A stretch of 64,000 nt of DNA from contig NZ_LMOM01000032.1 of assembly GCF_001424185.1 (NCBI RefSeq), positions 124,001 through 188,000 of the forward strand. Reading direction: 5' to 3'. The stretch is from Deinococcus sp. Leaf326 (GTDB taxonomy: Bacteria; Deinococcota; Deinococci; Deinococcales; Deinococcaceae). Position 1 is the stretch's first letter; each line of letters begins with the position of its first letter. The translations under genes were made by a program, and so were the position numbers. The notes under the pieces were generated by a model that was not told where the DNA came from, searched no databases, and saw only the letters and a program-made list of their open reading frames with translations. Of the stretch, positions 30,789 through 39,617 are shown piece after piece.

Positions 30789-32137
30789 GCGTCCCCCGCG
30801 AGCAGGTCAAGATGGGTCAGGACCGTCTCGGCCAGTAGGCTGTTGGCCCAGGCGAACCAGGGGCGGCTGTAGGTGTCCGGTGCGTCGGGGTCGAAGCTCT
30901 CGTGCATCAGGCCCGTGCCGGCAGTCGTGTGGGCCAGCGTGTTCAGCAGGGCGACGACCTCGGCGCGGCCCTCGGGGGTCTCCTGCGCCGTCAGGGCCTG
31001 CATGCACAGCGCGATGGGCCAGATGCGCCGCCCCGGCGTGTGGGCACTGCCGATCCCGGCGGCATGCCGGCCCGCGTGGTAGTGGGGATTGGCCGCGCTC
31101 AGCAGCATGCGCCGGGTGTTGAGGTAGGTGGGGTCGTCCGCGCGGCAGTAGCCCAGGTAGGGGGCCGCGAGCAGGCTGGGCACGTTGGCGTCGTCCATGA
31201 GGAGCCAGTTCCCCAGGCCGTCGGTCTCGTAGGCGTACACCCGCCCGAATTCCGGGTGTTCGGTCACGCCGTGCGTCTCGATGCCCTCGCGGATGTCGAC
31301 GGCCAGGGTCTCAGCCCGCGCAGCCAGTTCGGCGTCGCCGTACAGCTCCCGCACGAGTTGCGCAGCCTGGCGCAGCACCACGGCGGCGAACATGTTGGCC
31401 GGCACGAGGTACGGATAGGTGCAGGCGTCGTCGCTGGGCCGGAACCCCGACCACACCATGCCGGTGGGAGCGTGGGCCGCGCCCCGGCCGCCGCGCGCCA
31501 GCGTGTCGCTGGGCAGCACGCAGTATTCGGCGGGCCGCTCGAACCGGTAGGCCGAGCGGCCGTCGTGGTCCTGTTCGGTCGTCATGACGTCCATGATGCG
31601 CTCCAGGGTGGGGCGCAGGTCCAGGGGCAGTTCGCTGGTCGCCCGCCAGTAGCGCCACGCGAGCCACAGCGGAAAGCACAGCGAGTCCAGCTCAAATTTG
31701 CGCTCCCAGACCCAGGGGCCGGGCGGCGGCACGTCGAAATGGTATTCATTGCCCGGCTCACGGTTGAAGGCGTTGGCGTAGGGGTCGGTTTCCAGCAGGT
31801 GCGCCTGCTGAAGAATCACGCCGGCCACGGTACGGCGCACCTCGGGGTCGGCGGCGCACAGGGCCAGGTACGGGCTGACCTGCGCCGCCGAGTCGCGCAG
31901 CCACATGGCTGGGATGTCGCCGGTCTGCACGAAGGTCTGGCCCTCCGGAAGGTCTTCGAGGGTGGTCTGCCAGGTGTTCGGGAAGCACTGCGTGAACAGG
32001 GTCGCCAGTTCGGGCTGCCCAGCGAGGCGGGCGCGTACCTGCGAGATCACGGTGAACATCGCCGGAGTCAGGTCGCGGCGCGGCGCGGGCATGGGAACGT
32101 CGTGGACGGGTGGGGCGGGGGCAGGGTGTGAACTCAC
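30785..32137 (-). CDS. GH125 exo-alpha-1,6-mannosidase
   Basis: A 450-residue (alpha/alpha)6-barrel enzyme of GH125, a metal-independent inverting alpha-mannosidase family. Conserved stretches: FVQTGDIPAMWLRDSAAQV, NREPGNEYHFD, WERKFELDSLCFPLWLAW, WSGFRPSDDACTYPYLVPAN. No signal peptide, so it acts on imported oligosaccharides. The GTG start has GAGGA 7 nt upstream. It begins the three-gene mannoside unit after the transporter terminator. Confidence 0.9.
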   Translation of the reverse strand: MSSHPAPAPPVHDVPMPAPRRDLTPAMFTVISQVRARLAGQPELATLFTQCFPNTWQTTLEDLPEGQTFVQTGDIPAMWLRDSAAQVSPYLALCAADPEVRRTVAGVILQQAHLLETDPYANAFNREPGNEYHFDVPPPGPWVWERKFELDSLCFPLWLAWRYWRATSELPLDLRPTLERIMDVMTTEQDHDGRSAYRFERPAEYCVLPSDTLARGGRGAAHAPTGMVWSGFRPSDDACTYPYLVPANMFAAVVLRQAAQLVRELYGDAELAARAETLAVDIREGIETHGVTEHPEFGRVYAYETDGLGNWLLMDDANVPSLLAAPYLGYCRADDPTYLNTRRMLLSAANPHYHAGRHAAGIGSAHTPGRRIWPIALCMQALTAQETPEGRAEVVALLNTLAHTTAGTGLMHESFDPDAPDTYSRPWFAWANSLLAETVLTHLDLLAGDA

Positions 32138-32194
32138 GGGAAGGTCCTCGGGAAGAAAAGGAAAACGTGAAGAGCAGGAACGGGGCGGACGGTG

Positions 32195-32229
32195 AAAAAG
32201 AAGGGGGCCGCCCAGTGGACCTGGGCGGC
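32195..32229 (-). terminator. Intrinsic terminator after the FrcBCA-like transporter
   Basis: A perfect 8-bp stem GCCGCCCA/TGGGCGGC, 7-nt loop, followed on the minus strand by CCCCTTCTTTTT. It separates the transporter operon from GH125-GH38-ROK, although readthrough is possible. Confidence 0.75.
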
Positions 32230-32289
32230 GGAGAGAGGGCCGGGAGGGGGCAGGGGACCCCTGCGAAGCGCCCGAAGCGCCTCAGCCGC

Positions 32290-33270
32290 TCAGTTGCAGT
32301 TGGACTTGTAGACGTACTGCGCGAAGGCGGGCTGGTTGATGTTGTTCTGGGTCAGGCCGACGCCGCCGGTGGGCTGCGACTTGGCGACGGCCTGGCCCAT
32401 CAGGGCCTTGCGGGCGGTCTCGACGGCCAGGGCACCCATCTGGGCGGGCTTCTGGGCCACGATGGCCTGAATCTGGTTGGACTTGAGGGCCTGCACGAGT
32501 GCGGGGGCGGCGTCGAAGCTCACGACGCTGATCTTGTCGCGGCGGCTGGCGGGCAGCTGGCGGATCGCCCCGGCGGCCACGAGCGCCTCGTTGTTGGCGA
32601 TCAGGAACATGCCGGTGATGTCGGGATTGGCGGCAAAGGCGGCGCTGAAGGCCGAGGCGTCCTCGCTGATACCCTTGTAGGCGATCTTGATGTTCTTGTG
32701 GTTGGCTTTCATCTCGTCGATAAAGCCCTGGATGCGGTCGGCGACGGTGGTGATGCCGGGCGTGATGGGAGGAATGAGCGCCGTGCCCTTCTCGCCCATG
32801 AGCTTGGCGAGGGTGCGGGCCGCTTCGGCGCCCAGGGCGCGGTTGTCTGAGGAGATGTTCGAGACCACGAAGCCCGAGTCGGTGAGGCGCGTGTCCACCC
32901 CGACGATCTTGATGCCCTTGTCGTTGGCGGCCTTGAGGGGAGCGTACAGCGCGCGGCCGTCGTTCACGGCGATGGCGATGGCCTGCACGCCGCTGGCGGT
33001 CACGGCGTTGACCACCGGAGTCTGGAGGGTGGCGTCCCAGCGGGGCGCGCCCTGGATGGTCAGCTCCACGTCGCCCAGGCGCCGGGCAGCTTCCTGCGCG
33101 CCGCACTGCATCGAGGTGTAGAAGTTGTCGGTCGTCGTGCCCAGGATCAGGGCGATGCGGTACTTCTTGGCCGCAGTGGCCTTGGTCGTAGTGGCGCTCT
33201 GGGCACCGGCGCCGTGGGCGCTGGCGGCGAGGACGAGGGCAGACAGACCGGCGGTGACGAAGTGACGCAT
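32290..33270 (-). CDS. Sugar ABC transporter binding protein, RbsB/FrcB type
   Basis: A 326-residue periplasmic-binding protein of the LacI-like fold. The signal peptide is MRHFVTAGLSALVLAASAHG. The mature part has KYRIALILGTTTDNFYTSMQ and a C-terminal GQAVAKSQPTGGVGLTQNNI. A Cys near the very C-terminus (KSNCN) could be a disulfide partner of the single internal Cys. Neighbours are the single-NBD ATPase and permease upstream and mannosidases downstream, which suggests mannose or a mannoside. Confidence 0.9.
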   Translation of the reverse strand: MRHFVTAGLSALVLAASAHGAGAQSATTTKATAAKKYRIALILGTTTDNFYTSMQCGAQEAARRLGDVELTIQGAPRWDATLQTPVVNAVTASGVQAIAIAVNDGRALYAPLKAANDKGIKIVGVDTRLTDSGFVVSNISSDNRALGAEAARTLAKLMGEKGTALIPPITPGITTVADRIQGFIDEMKANHKNIKIAYKGISEDASAFSAAFAANPDITGMFLIANNEALVAAGAIRQLPASRRDKISVVSFDAAPALVQALKSNQIQAIVAQKPAQMGALAVETARKALMGQAVAKSQPTGGVGLTQNNINQPAFAQYVYKSNCN

Positions 33271-33366
33271 GTGGTTCTCCTTGGGGGTAGTCCTGTCGGG
33301 ACCGGTAGAGGGGCGAGAAAAGGGGGTGAACTGGAGAGGTGGGTGCCGGAGCAGGGAAGGGGAGGC

Positions 33367-34392
33367 TCAGCCGCCCTCGGTCCGCCCCCGGCGCTTGACG
33401 AGGTCGATGTAGACGACGGCGATGAGCACGATGCCGACGATGATGTACTGCCAGTAGGGAAGGACCTGCATCATCACGAGGCCGTTGGAGAGGACGCCCG
33501 GGATGAAGACGCCGATGGCCGTGCCGATCACGGTGCCGGTGCCGCCGAAGAGGCTGGTGCCCCCCAGGACCACGCCCAGCAGCGCGGTGAGGTTGTCGTT
33601 CTGGTGGGCGGCCAGGGTGGTCGAGCCGTAGCGGGCCAAGCTCATGAAGCCTGCCAGTCCGGCCCCAGCCCCCGAGATGAGGTACAGGCTGATGGCGACG
33701 CGGTCCACGTTGATGCCGGCGCGGCGCGCGGCCTCGGCGTTGCTGCCGATGGCGCAGGTGTACTGCCCGAAGCGGGTCTGCGAGAGCACGAAAGCCCCGA
33801 TGAGTACGGCGGCGGCGGCCACCAGGATAGGCACGGGCAGGCCCAGGATGCGGCCCTGGCCCAGCGTGTCGAGCATGACCTTGGGTACGGCGTACAGGTC
33901 CACGCCCCCGGTGAGGACGTAGGCGGCGCCCTGGGCGATGCTCAGGGTCCCAAGCGTCACGATGATGCTGGGTACGCGCGCCTTGACGATCAGAAAGCCG
34001 TTGAGCAGCCCGGCGAGCAGGCCGGTGCCCAGGCACACCACCAGACCCAGCAGCACCGCGCCCCAGCCGCCGTTGCTGCCGCCGGCCAGCGTCATGGCCT
34101 GGGTGCCCAGCACGCAGGAGAACACGAGGACGGCGCCGACCGAGAGGTCGAAGCGGGCGCTGGTCATGATGAAGGTCAGCCCCACGCCCAGCAGCACGAT
34201 GCCCGAGTAGTCGACGAGCAGCGTCTGGAGGTTGTAGAGGGTGGCGAACTTGCCCGGAAACAGCGCGGCGAAGATAGCCATGACTACCAGGAGGGTGCCG
34301 GCCGTCAGGGTCGCCTGCGATCCCAGGAGGCGGCGGGCAGCGAGTTTCAGGGGCGAGGCCGGCGCGGCGCCGGGCGTGCGCGAAAGGCTCAT
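33367..34392 (-). CDS. Sugar ABC transporter permease, RbsC/FrcC type
   Basis: A 341-residue permease of the branched-chain-type sugar family with 8-10 hydrophobic segments. Signatures: TSARFDLSVGAVL, IVTLGTLSIAQGAAYVLTGG, AARRAGINVDRV (coupling helix) and LGGTSLFGGTGTVIGT. The ATG at 34392 overlaps the ATPase stop (ATGA). Confidence 0.93.
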   Translation of the reverse strand: MSLSRTPGAAPASPLKLAARRLLGSQATLTAGTLLVVMAIFAALFPGKFATLYNLQTLLVDYSGIVLLGVGLTFIMTSARFDLSVGAVLVFSCVLGTQAMTLAGGSNGGWGAVLLGLVVCLGTGLLAGLLNGFLIVKARVPSIIVTLGTLSIAQGAAYVLTGGVDLYAVPKVMLDTLGQGRILGLPVPILVAAAAVLIGAFVLSQTRFGQYTCAIGSNAEAARRAGINVDRVAISLYLISGAGAGLAGFMSLARYGSTTLAAHQNDNLTALLGVVLGGTSLFGGTGTVIGTAIGVFIPGVLSNGLVMMQVLPYWQYIIVGIVLIAVVYIDLVKRRGRTEGG

Positions 34393-35171
34393 GCGGCTCC
34401 CGGAACGCTCAGGCCGGTCATGGCGGCCACGACGTCTTCGATGGTGGTGTCGTTCTTGTGGAACTGCGCGACGCGGCGGCCCAGGCGCAGCACTTCGATG
34501 CGGTCGGCGACCTCGAAGACGTGCTGCATGTTGTGGCTCACCAGCACGACCGCCACGCCCTGATCGCGGACCCGCAGGATCAGATCGTTGACGTGGCGCG
34601 CCTGCACCACGCCCAGGGCGGCGGTGGGTTCGTCCATCAGGACCATCTTGCTGGCCCACACCATCGCGCGCGCCACCGCGACGCCCTGGCGCTGTCCACC
34701 GGACATGCCGATGACCTTGGCCTGCGCGTCCTGGATGTTCACGCCCAGGCGGGTGAAGGCCTCGACCGTGCGCTCACGCATGGCCTTGCGGTCAATGACC
34801 CCCAAGCGGCCTAGCAGGCCAGGACGCAGAATCTCGCGGCCCAGGAACAGGTTGCCTGCCGGGTCCAGGTCCGGAATCAGGGCGAGGTCCTGAAAGACGG
34901 TCTCGATGCCCAGGCTGCGGGCGTCGAGCGGCGAGCGCATCTCGACTGGGCGGCCCTCGATCAGCACCTGACCCTCGTCGGGCCGGATGGTACCGGTGAT
35001 GGCCTTGACCAGCGTGCTCTTGCCGGCGCCGTTGTCGCCCAGCAGCGCCACGACTTCGCCGGGATAGACGGTGAAGTCGGCGCCGCGCAGGGCCTCGACA
35101 TGGCCATAACGCTTGGTAATTCCCCTCGTTTCGAGGAGGGGGGCGGAACCGGTGGGCGGCGAGTAGGTCAT
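34389..35171 (-). CDS. Sugar ABC transporter ATPase, single-domain FrcA type
   Basis: A 260-residue ATPase. Walker A GDNGAGKST, signature MSGGQRQGVAVARA, Walker B MVLMDEPTAALG, switch His in VLVSHN. RbsA-type ATPases have two fused nucleotide-binding domains; this has one, as in the FrcA fructose/mannose/ribose group, so it should act as a homodimer. The ATG at 35171 has GAGGTG upstream. First gene of the transporter operon, read from a TTGACA promoter with a LacI-type operator. Confidence 0.92.
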   Translation of the reverse strand: MTYSPPTGSAPLLETRGITKRYGHVEALRGADFTVYPGEVVALLGDNGAGKSTLVKAITGTIRPDEGQVLIEGRPVEMRSPLDARSLGIETVFQDLALIPDLDPAGNLFLGREILRPGLLGRLGVIDRKAMRERTVEAFTRLGVNIQDAQAKVIGMSGGQRQGVAVARAMVWASKMVLMDEPTAALGVVQARHVNDLILRVRDQGVAVVLVSHNMQHVFEVADRIEVLRLGRRVAQFHKNDTTIEDVVAAMTGLSVPGAA

Positions 35172-35266
35172 GGGCACCTCAGGGCAGGGCAAAGGCCGTC
35201 TCCAACAGGAAAAACGGCGGCGGGTACGAACAGCGGGGCGTGTCTCGGCAGATGCGCGGTGGGTTG

Positions 35267-35311
35267 TGACAACGTTGACATGATCGTAGTCATCTGGCAT
35301 TTGACTGTCAA
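35267..35311 (-). promoter_or_regulatory. Promoter and LacI-type operator of the FrcBCA-like operon
   Basis: -35 TTGACA (35306-35311), 17-bp spacer, -10 TACGAT (35283-35288). The operator TGACAACGTTGACA (35267-35280) covers the expected start site; it differs by one base from the perfect palindrome at 35495-35508. Confidence 0.75.
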
Positions 35312-35495
35312 GACCCCACCCGTTCCTGTCGGGTGGACACCTAGTGCCACCGAGCCGGAAATTTCTGCGGCTGGCAGGGCTTTTGCCAAATCGGCTTCAA
35401 ATGACCCCTCGTCTAGACCGCTGTAGAGACGCCGAATCGCTGAGCCCCTCCAGCTCTTTTCGTCTCGAGAAGCAAAAAAATCGCACAACTTTTCC

Positions 35496-35507
35496 GACAA
35501 CGTTGTC
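35496..35507. promoter_or_regulatory. Second LacI-type operator
   Basis: A perfect 12-bp palindrome GACAACGTTGTC with the central CpG typical of LacI/GalR operators, about 230 bp from the operator at 35267. The two could be looped by a tetramer or serve the divergent genes separately. Confidence 0.7.
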
Positions 35508-35659
35508 ATAGGATGAGTCATGCCTTTTCGTCTTCCCTATGGCCTGTCCGGTGCCCAGGCCAGCTTGGTGTCGGCCTGCCGTACTCCGGCCGGAGTCCGC
35601 GTTACCCGGTCAGGTGCCACGGCATGACCGACGCACCCGAGTCCAGGCCGGCGCGGCCT

Positions 35660-35688
35660 TTGCCCCCTCTGCGGTCAGCCTCTACACT
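35660..35688 (+). promoter_or_regulatory. Leaderless promoter of the LacI-family gene
   Basis: -35 TTGCCC (35660-35665), 17-bp spacer, -10 TACACT (35683-35688), which ends 7 nt before the ATG at 35696. This decides the start against the longer ORF from 35513. Nothing else recognisable lies in 35312-35495. Confidence 0.65.
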
Positions 35689-35695
35689 CCCCCCT

Positions 35696-36691
35696 ATGAG
35701 TTCCCGGCCCACCATGCACGACGTCGCCCGGCTCGCAGGGGTGAGCATCAAGACGGTGTCACGGGTGGTCAATCAGGAGCCGCGGGTGGACCCCGACACC
35801 CGCTCGCGCGTCCAGGTCGCCATCGAAGAACTGGGCTTCCGGCGCAACGAACAGGCGCGCAGCCTGCGACCAGGGCAGTCGACCGCCCTGATCGGGCTGG
35901 TGACGGGCGACCTGAGCAACCCGTTCTATTCCTCCATCGCACGCGGGATCGAGGAGGTCGCCCATGAATACGGCCACCTGCTGCTGACCGCGAGCAGCGA
36001 AGAGCAGCCCGGGCGCGAGCGGCAGGTCATTGAGGCGTTCTTGCAGCACAACGTCGCCGGGCTGGTGGTCGTGCCGACGCCCGAGGCGCACCTGCAGCTC
36101 ACGCCGGGGGCGCTGCGCGGCATTCCGGTCGTGGCTGTCGACCGGCCCATCGGCACGTCGGGGCACTTCGACTCGGTCGTCCTGAACAACCGCGCGGGTG
36201 CACATGCGGCCGTGACCCACCTCCTGCGCGACGGTCATACCCGCGTGGCCATGATCGACGGCGACCCCGCGGTCTATACGGGCCGCGAGCGCACGGCCGG
36301 CTACCTGGAGGCCCTCGCCGAAGCCGGGATCGTGTCGGACCCCGCCCTGATTCTCCAGGGGTACCACGGCGACCGGCAGGCCGAGGCCGCCATGCACGTT
36401 CTGCTCGACATGGCGACTCGCCCCACGGCCGTCTTCGTGACCAACAACCGCATCGCGCTGGGGGCACTCAAGGCCCTGCACGCCCGGCGCCGCAGCCTCG
36501 CCCTGGCGAGCTTCGACGATTTCGAGCTGGCCGGTATCCTGCCCACCCCCATGACCCTGGTGTCCTACGACGCGGTCGAGATGGGCCGTCAGGCGGCCCG
36601 GCGGCTGTTCGGGCGCATCGAGCGCCGCGGCGGCCCGCCCGCCGACATCATCATCCCCGTCAAGTTGCACCTGCCCGAGGAGGCGAACTGA
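35696..36691 (+). CDS. LacI/GalR-family transcriptional regulator of the mannoside locus
   Basis: A 331-residue regulator. N-terminal HTH: TMHDVARLAGVSIKTVSRVVNQEPRV; hinge helix EQARSLRPGQS. The sugar-binding core follows (LIGLVTGDLSNPFYSSIARGIEE, FVTNNRIALGALKAL). It faces the FrcBCA-like transporter divergently, with TGACAACGTTGTCA operators between, and is followed by a convergent Gfo/Idh gene. Likely a mannose- or mannoside-responsive repressor. Confidence 0.92.
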   Translation: MSSRPTMHDVARLAGVSIKTVSRVVNQEPRVDPDTRSRVQVAIEELGFRRNEQARSLRPGQSTALIGLVTGDLSNPFYSSIARGIEEVAHEYGHLLLTASSEEQPGRERQVIEAFLQHNVAGLVVVPTPEAHLQLTPGALRGIPVVAVDRPIGTSGHFDSVVLNNRAGAHAAVTHLLRDGHTRVAMIDGDPAVYTGRERTAGYLEALAEAGIVSDPALILQGYHGDRQAEAAMHVLLDMATRPTAVFVTNNRIALGALKALHARRRSLALASFDDFELAGILPTPMTLVSYDAVEMGRQAARRLFGRIERRGGPPADIIIPVKLHLPEEAN

Positions 36692-36704
36692 TCCGGACCC
36701 CGGT

Positions 36705-37856
36705 TCAGGCCGGGCCGGCCGGAGCGTCGAGGGTCACCGGCTCACCGCCGCGCCGGGCGGATTCCTGCATCGCCAGCACGATCTCCTGGTCGAGCCGGGC
36801 CTGCCAGGGGCCGTAGCTGGGTTCCCCACCCATGCGGATCGCCTCTACGAGACTCAAGATGCAGCCGGCCACCCCGATCTCGTCGTCGTGCCACTGCGGG
36901 CCGTGCCCCTGGCGCGCGGGCCGGAAGGGATTGGCCCAGGTGACGGCCGGCAGCTGCGGGTCGCCCGTGTGGGCCACGATCTCGCGCAGCGCGCCGCCGT
37001 CGTTGCGCTCCAGGCGGCGTTCGAGTGTGATGAACTGCGGGGCCTCACCGTCGGGGGTCAGGAGGCTCAGGCGCTCCTGCACGTCCAGACCTACGCCGAC
37101 GCTCAGGCCCATGCCGCGCTCGGCCAGGAACCGCCCCGAGCGCCACCAGCGCAGTGCCGAGTCATAACCCACGCTCGTCCAGTGGAAAAGGCCCACCTGC
37201 CCACCGTCGAACTCGACCAGCCCGTGCTCCTGCGTCTCCTGCCGGGGGCCACGGGTGTCTGCCAGCGGCGACCAGTGCGCCGCCAGGGGGTACTCGTGCA
37301 CCGAGCCGCTGACCCGCAGGGGGCGCGCGCCGAAGCCCAGATAGCTGCGCATCACGCTCACGCCGTGATAGCCGTGCCCGGCAAAATCGTTGAAGGAGCT
37401 GTGAACCCGCCCGAACAGCCCGCTCTCCAGCAGCCGCAGCTTGATCTGCTCCATCGGGCGGCGGTGGAACTGCTCGGCCACCTCGATCTTGACCCCCCGG
37501 CTCCGCGCGGCGGCGATGATCGCGTCGGCCTCCGCCAGCGTCGGGGCGATGGGAGTCTCAAGCAGAACGTGCAGGCCATGTTCCACCGCCATCAGGCCGA
37601 CCTCGCCGTTCGCCGCGCCCGCGACCGACACTACGGCGAGGTCGGGGGCAGTGTGCCGGATCAGTTCGGCGAGATCGGTGAAGTGCGGGACACCCAGGCT
37701 CTGGCCCAGGCGCGCGGCGCTGTCGGGGCTGCGTCCCCACACCGCCACGAGCTGCGTGTCCTGCGCCAGCCCGCGCAGGAGGGGGCCGTACAGGTAGTCC
37801 GAGCGGGCCGAGGTGCCGACGAGGGCAACCCGTAGGGGCTGGGAAGCGGAAGTCAT
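36705..37856 (-). CDS. Gfo/Idh/MocA-family oxidoreductase
   Basis: A 383-residue NAD(P)-dependent oxidoreductase. Rossmann start LRVALVGTSARSDYLYGPLL; catalytic-motif region LLETPIAPTLAEAD, where the usual EKP lysine is replaced (ETP), so activity may differ from classical members. AEQFHRRPMEQ and AGHGYHGVSVMRSYL follow. TATGCT ends 6 nt before the ATG at 37856, a leaderless layout. It may process a sugar from the adjacent mannoside locus. Confidence 0.82.
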   Translation of the reverse strand: MTSASQPLRVALVGTSARSDYLYGPLLRGLAQDTQLVAVWGRSPDSAARLGQSLGVPHFTDLAELIRHTAPDLAVVSVAGAANGEVGLMAVEHGLHVLLETPIAPTLAEADAIIAAARSRGVKIEVAEQFHRRPMEQIKLRLLESGLFGRVHSSFNDFAGHGYHGVSVMRSYLGFGARPLRVSGSVHEYPLAAHWSPLADTRGPRQETQEHGLVEFDGGQVGLFHWTSVGYDSALRWWRSGRFLAERGMGLSVGVGLDVQERLSLLTPDGEAPQFITLERRLERNDGGALREIVAHTGDPQLPAVTWANPFRPARQGHGPQWHDDEIGVAGCILSLVEAIRMGGEPSYGPWQARLDQEIVLAMQESARRGGEPVTLDAPAGPA

Positions 37857-38044
37857 GGCCTCAGCATAGGGCCGGGTGGGACCAGTTCCCGGAAACAGAG
37901 TGTATTCCCCGATACCGGACGCGCCGGAGCTGTCAATTTCCCCCATCGGGCGGAACCGTCATGAAGTTGTCCTTATATTGCCGGAAATGTGAATCGAGCG
38001 TATGGGACGGGGAAAAACAGACAAATTCATTCCCATTCGGCGTT

Positions 38045-38220
38045 TTGACAGATCTATCACAGTTCAATGTGGAGCTGTTGGTCTGGGTTGCGTAAAGTCC
38101 GCTCCTGCGTTTTGCCTGTTTGGAAGGCGAAAAACACCGTCCTAGAGGTTGAAAGACCTGTCCGCCCCTCCAGGTGTCCTCGGGTCAATTGCCTATGCCG
38201 GCATATTGACAGCGCTGTCA
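38045..38220 (+). promoter_or_regulatory. Pair of LacI-like palindromes upstream of the GTPase operon
   Basis: TGACAGCGCTGTCA (38207-38220) is a perfect 14-bp palindrome. TTGACAGATCTATCA (38045-38059) is a weaker copy (12 of 15 positions shared). The first differs from the mannoside-locus operator TGACAACGTTGTCA at only two symmetric positions. The rest of 37857-38328 holds no recognisable gene. Confidence 0.5.
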
Positions 38221-38328
38221 GGTGAGATTTTTTACAGTTCTCGCCGTTGGGTCGCTGGCGTGCAGGGCATGGCCGGTGCGGCCCCGGCCGGTTTCCGCCC
38301 TTCCTCGTCCCCGATCCAAAGGAGTGTT

Positions 38329-39030
38329 ATGGCTATTTTCGGTGATCTCGCGCATCACACGCTCACCGATCTGTTCAAAGTCCTGAGTGCCCAGGCGGGA
38401 ACCCTGTTCTTTCACCAGGCCTATCAGGGCCGGACAGTCGAGATGGTGCTGGAGGGCGGCGTCCTGAGCGCCCTGTACGTGGACGGTTTTCCGGTCCCCG
38501 GTGCGGCGCAGGCCCAGGCGACCGTGCAGCATCTGCACGCCCAGGGGCAGGGAGCCTTCGAGTTCCAGCCCCGGTCAGCCACGCCGGGCGTCGGCGCCCG
38601 TCAGGGAGCACGGCTCTACGCCCTCCCCCTGCACGACCTGCTTCAGGACACGCTGGCCCGGACCATTCCCGCCGATCAGCTCCCGCACCCCGAGACCCGG
38701 TTCGTGGCCCAGCCGTCCGGGGCCGAGGTCCCGGCGGCGCTCGTGCCGGGCTGGCAGCTGCTCGCCCCGAACCTGCGGACGGGGGCCAGCGCCGCCGAAC
38801 TCGCGCGCCTGACTGGTCAGTCCGAGGCCGAGCTTCAGGCCACGCTGTACCGCCTACGCGCCGCCGACCTGATCGCTCCGCTGAGGACCGTGGCGCTCTC
38901 GGCCCCTGCGGTGGCTGATTCCTCCGGAGCACCCACCCCCTTGACGGCCGCGCCGGTGGCGGCCCCCGCCCCACTACTGCGCCGGCTGTTGGGCGCACTG
39001 CGCCGCCTCACCGGCTCGGGAGCCGCATGA
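38329..39030 (+). CDS. DUF4388-domain protein
   Basis: A 233-residue cytoplasmic protein. The first ~95 residues are a DUF4388/PATAN-like domain (GDLAHHTLTDLFKVLSAQAG, TVEMVLEGGVLSALYVDGFPV), seen in bacterial signalling proteins. Residues ~145-200 look like a winged helix (TGASAAELARLTGQSEAEL, LYRLRAADLI). The tail is Ala/Pro-rich. AAAGGAG precedes the ATG. Its stop overlaps the GTPase start (ATGA). It may be the input or effector arm of the GTPase/roadblock module downstream. Confidence 0.75.
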   Translation: MAIFGDLAHHTLTDLFKVLSAQAGTLFFHQAYQGRTVEMVLEGGVLSALYVDGFPVPGAAQAQATVQHLHAQGQGAFEFQPRSATPGVGARQGARLYALPLHDLLQDTLARTIPADQLPHPETRFVAQPSGAEVPAALVPGWQLLAPNLRTGASAAELARLTGQSEAELQATLYRLRAADLIAPLRTVALSAPAVADSSGAPTPLTAAPVAAPAPLLRRLLGALRRLTGSGAA

Positions 39031-39599
39031 CCATCCTCAGCGCCCTTCCCCTGAAACTGGTCGTTTCCGGCCCGGTCGGGGCCGGCAAGACCACCTTCGT
39101 CCAGACCCTCTCGCAGACGCCCGTCGTCGCCACCGAAGCCGAGGCCAGCGAGGACATCGGCAAGGCCAACACCACCGTCGCCTTCGACTTCGGCACCCTC
39201 ACTCTGGGTGGCCAGGAACTGCACCTCTACGGCACCCCCGGCCAGGACCGCTTCAGCTTCATGTGGGAGGTGCTGTGCGAGGGCGCGCTGGGCCTCGTCC
39301 TCCTCGTCGCTGGAGACCGCCCGCAGGACTTCTTGCCTGCCCGCAACATCTTCGAGTTCATCACCAGCCGCATCGCCGTGCCCTTCGTGATCGGCGTGAC
39401 CCGCCAGGACCAGCCCCGTGTCTGGGCCCCGGCCGACGTGGCGCTGTATTTCGGCCTGCCCGAAGACCGCGTGCTGGGCCTGAACGCCACCTCTGAGGAA
39501 GACGCCCGCCGGGTGCTCGCGCACCTGCTGGAACTCACCCTGAACGCGGCCCCCACCGTTTCGTCTGCCCCGAATCCCGGCCCCTCGCCTCTTTTCTGA
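39027..39599 (+). CDS. Small Ras-like GTPase (COG2229/MglA-related)
   Basis: A 190-residue GTPase. G1 P-loop SGPVGAGKTTFV; G2-region TTVAFDFG; G3 YGTPGQDRFSFMWE, where the usual Asp of DxxG is Gly as in this bacterial group; G4 degenerate, VTRQD in place of NKxD. The C-terminal ~20 residues are Pro/Ser-rich. It lies between the DUF4388 gene and a roadblock gene, the standard setting for MglA/MglB-like switches in which the roadblock protein acts as GAP. Confidence 0.85.
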   Translation: MTILSALPLKLVVSGPVGAGKTTFVQTLSQTPVVATEAEASEDIGKANTTVAFDFGTLTLGGQELHLYGTPGQDRFSFMWEVLCEGALGLVLLVAGDRPQDFLPARNIFEFITSRIAVPFVIGVTRQDQPRVWAPADVALYFGLPEDRVLGLNATSEEDARRVLAHLLELTLNAAPTVSSAPNPGPSPLF

Positions 39600-39617
39600 C
39601 CCTTCAAGGAGCGTCCC

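Noticed and set aside
35513..35695. 61 extra N-terminal codons of the mannoside-locus LacI-family regulator
   Set aside because: LacI proteins start just before the HTH, and a leaderless promoter ends 7 nt before ATG 35696.
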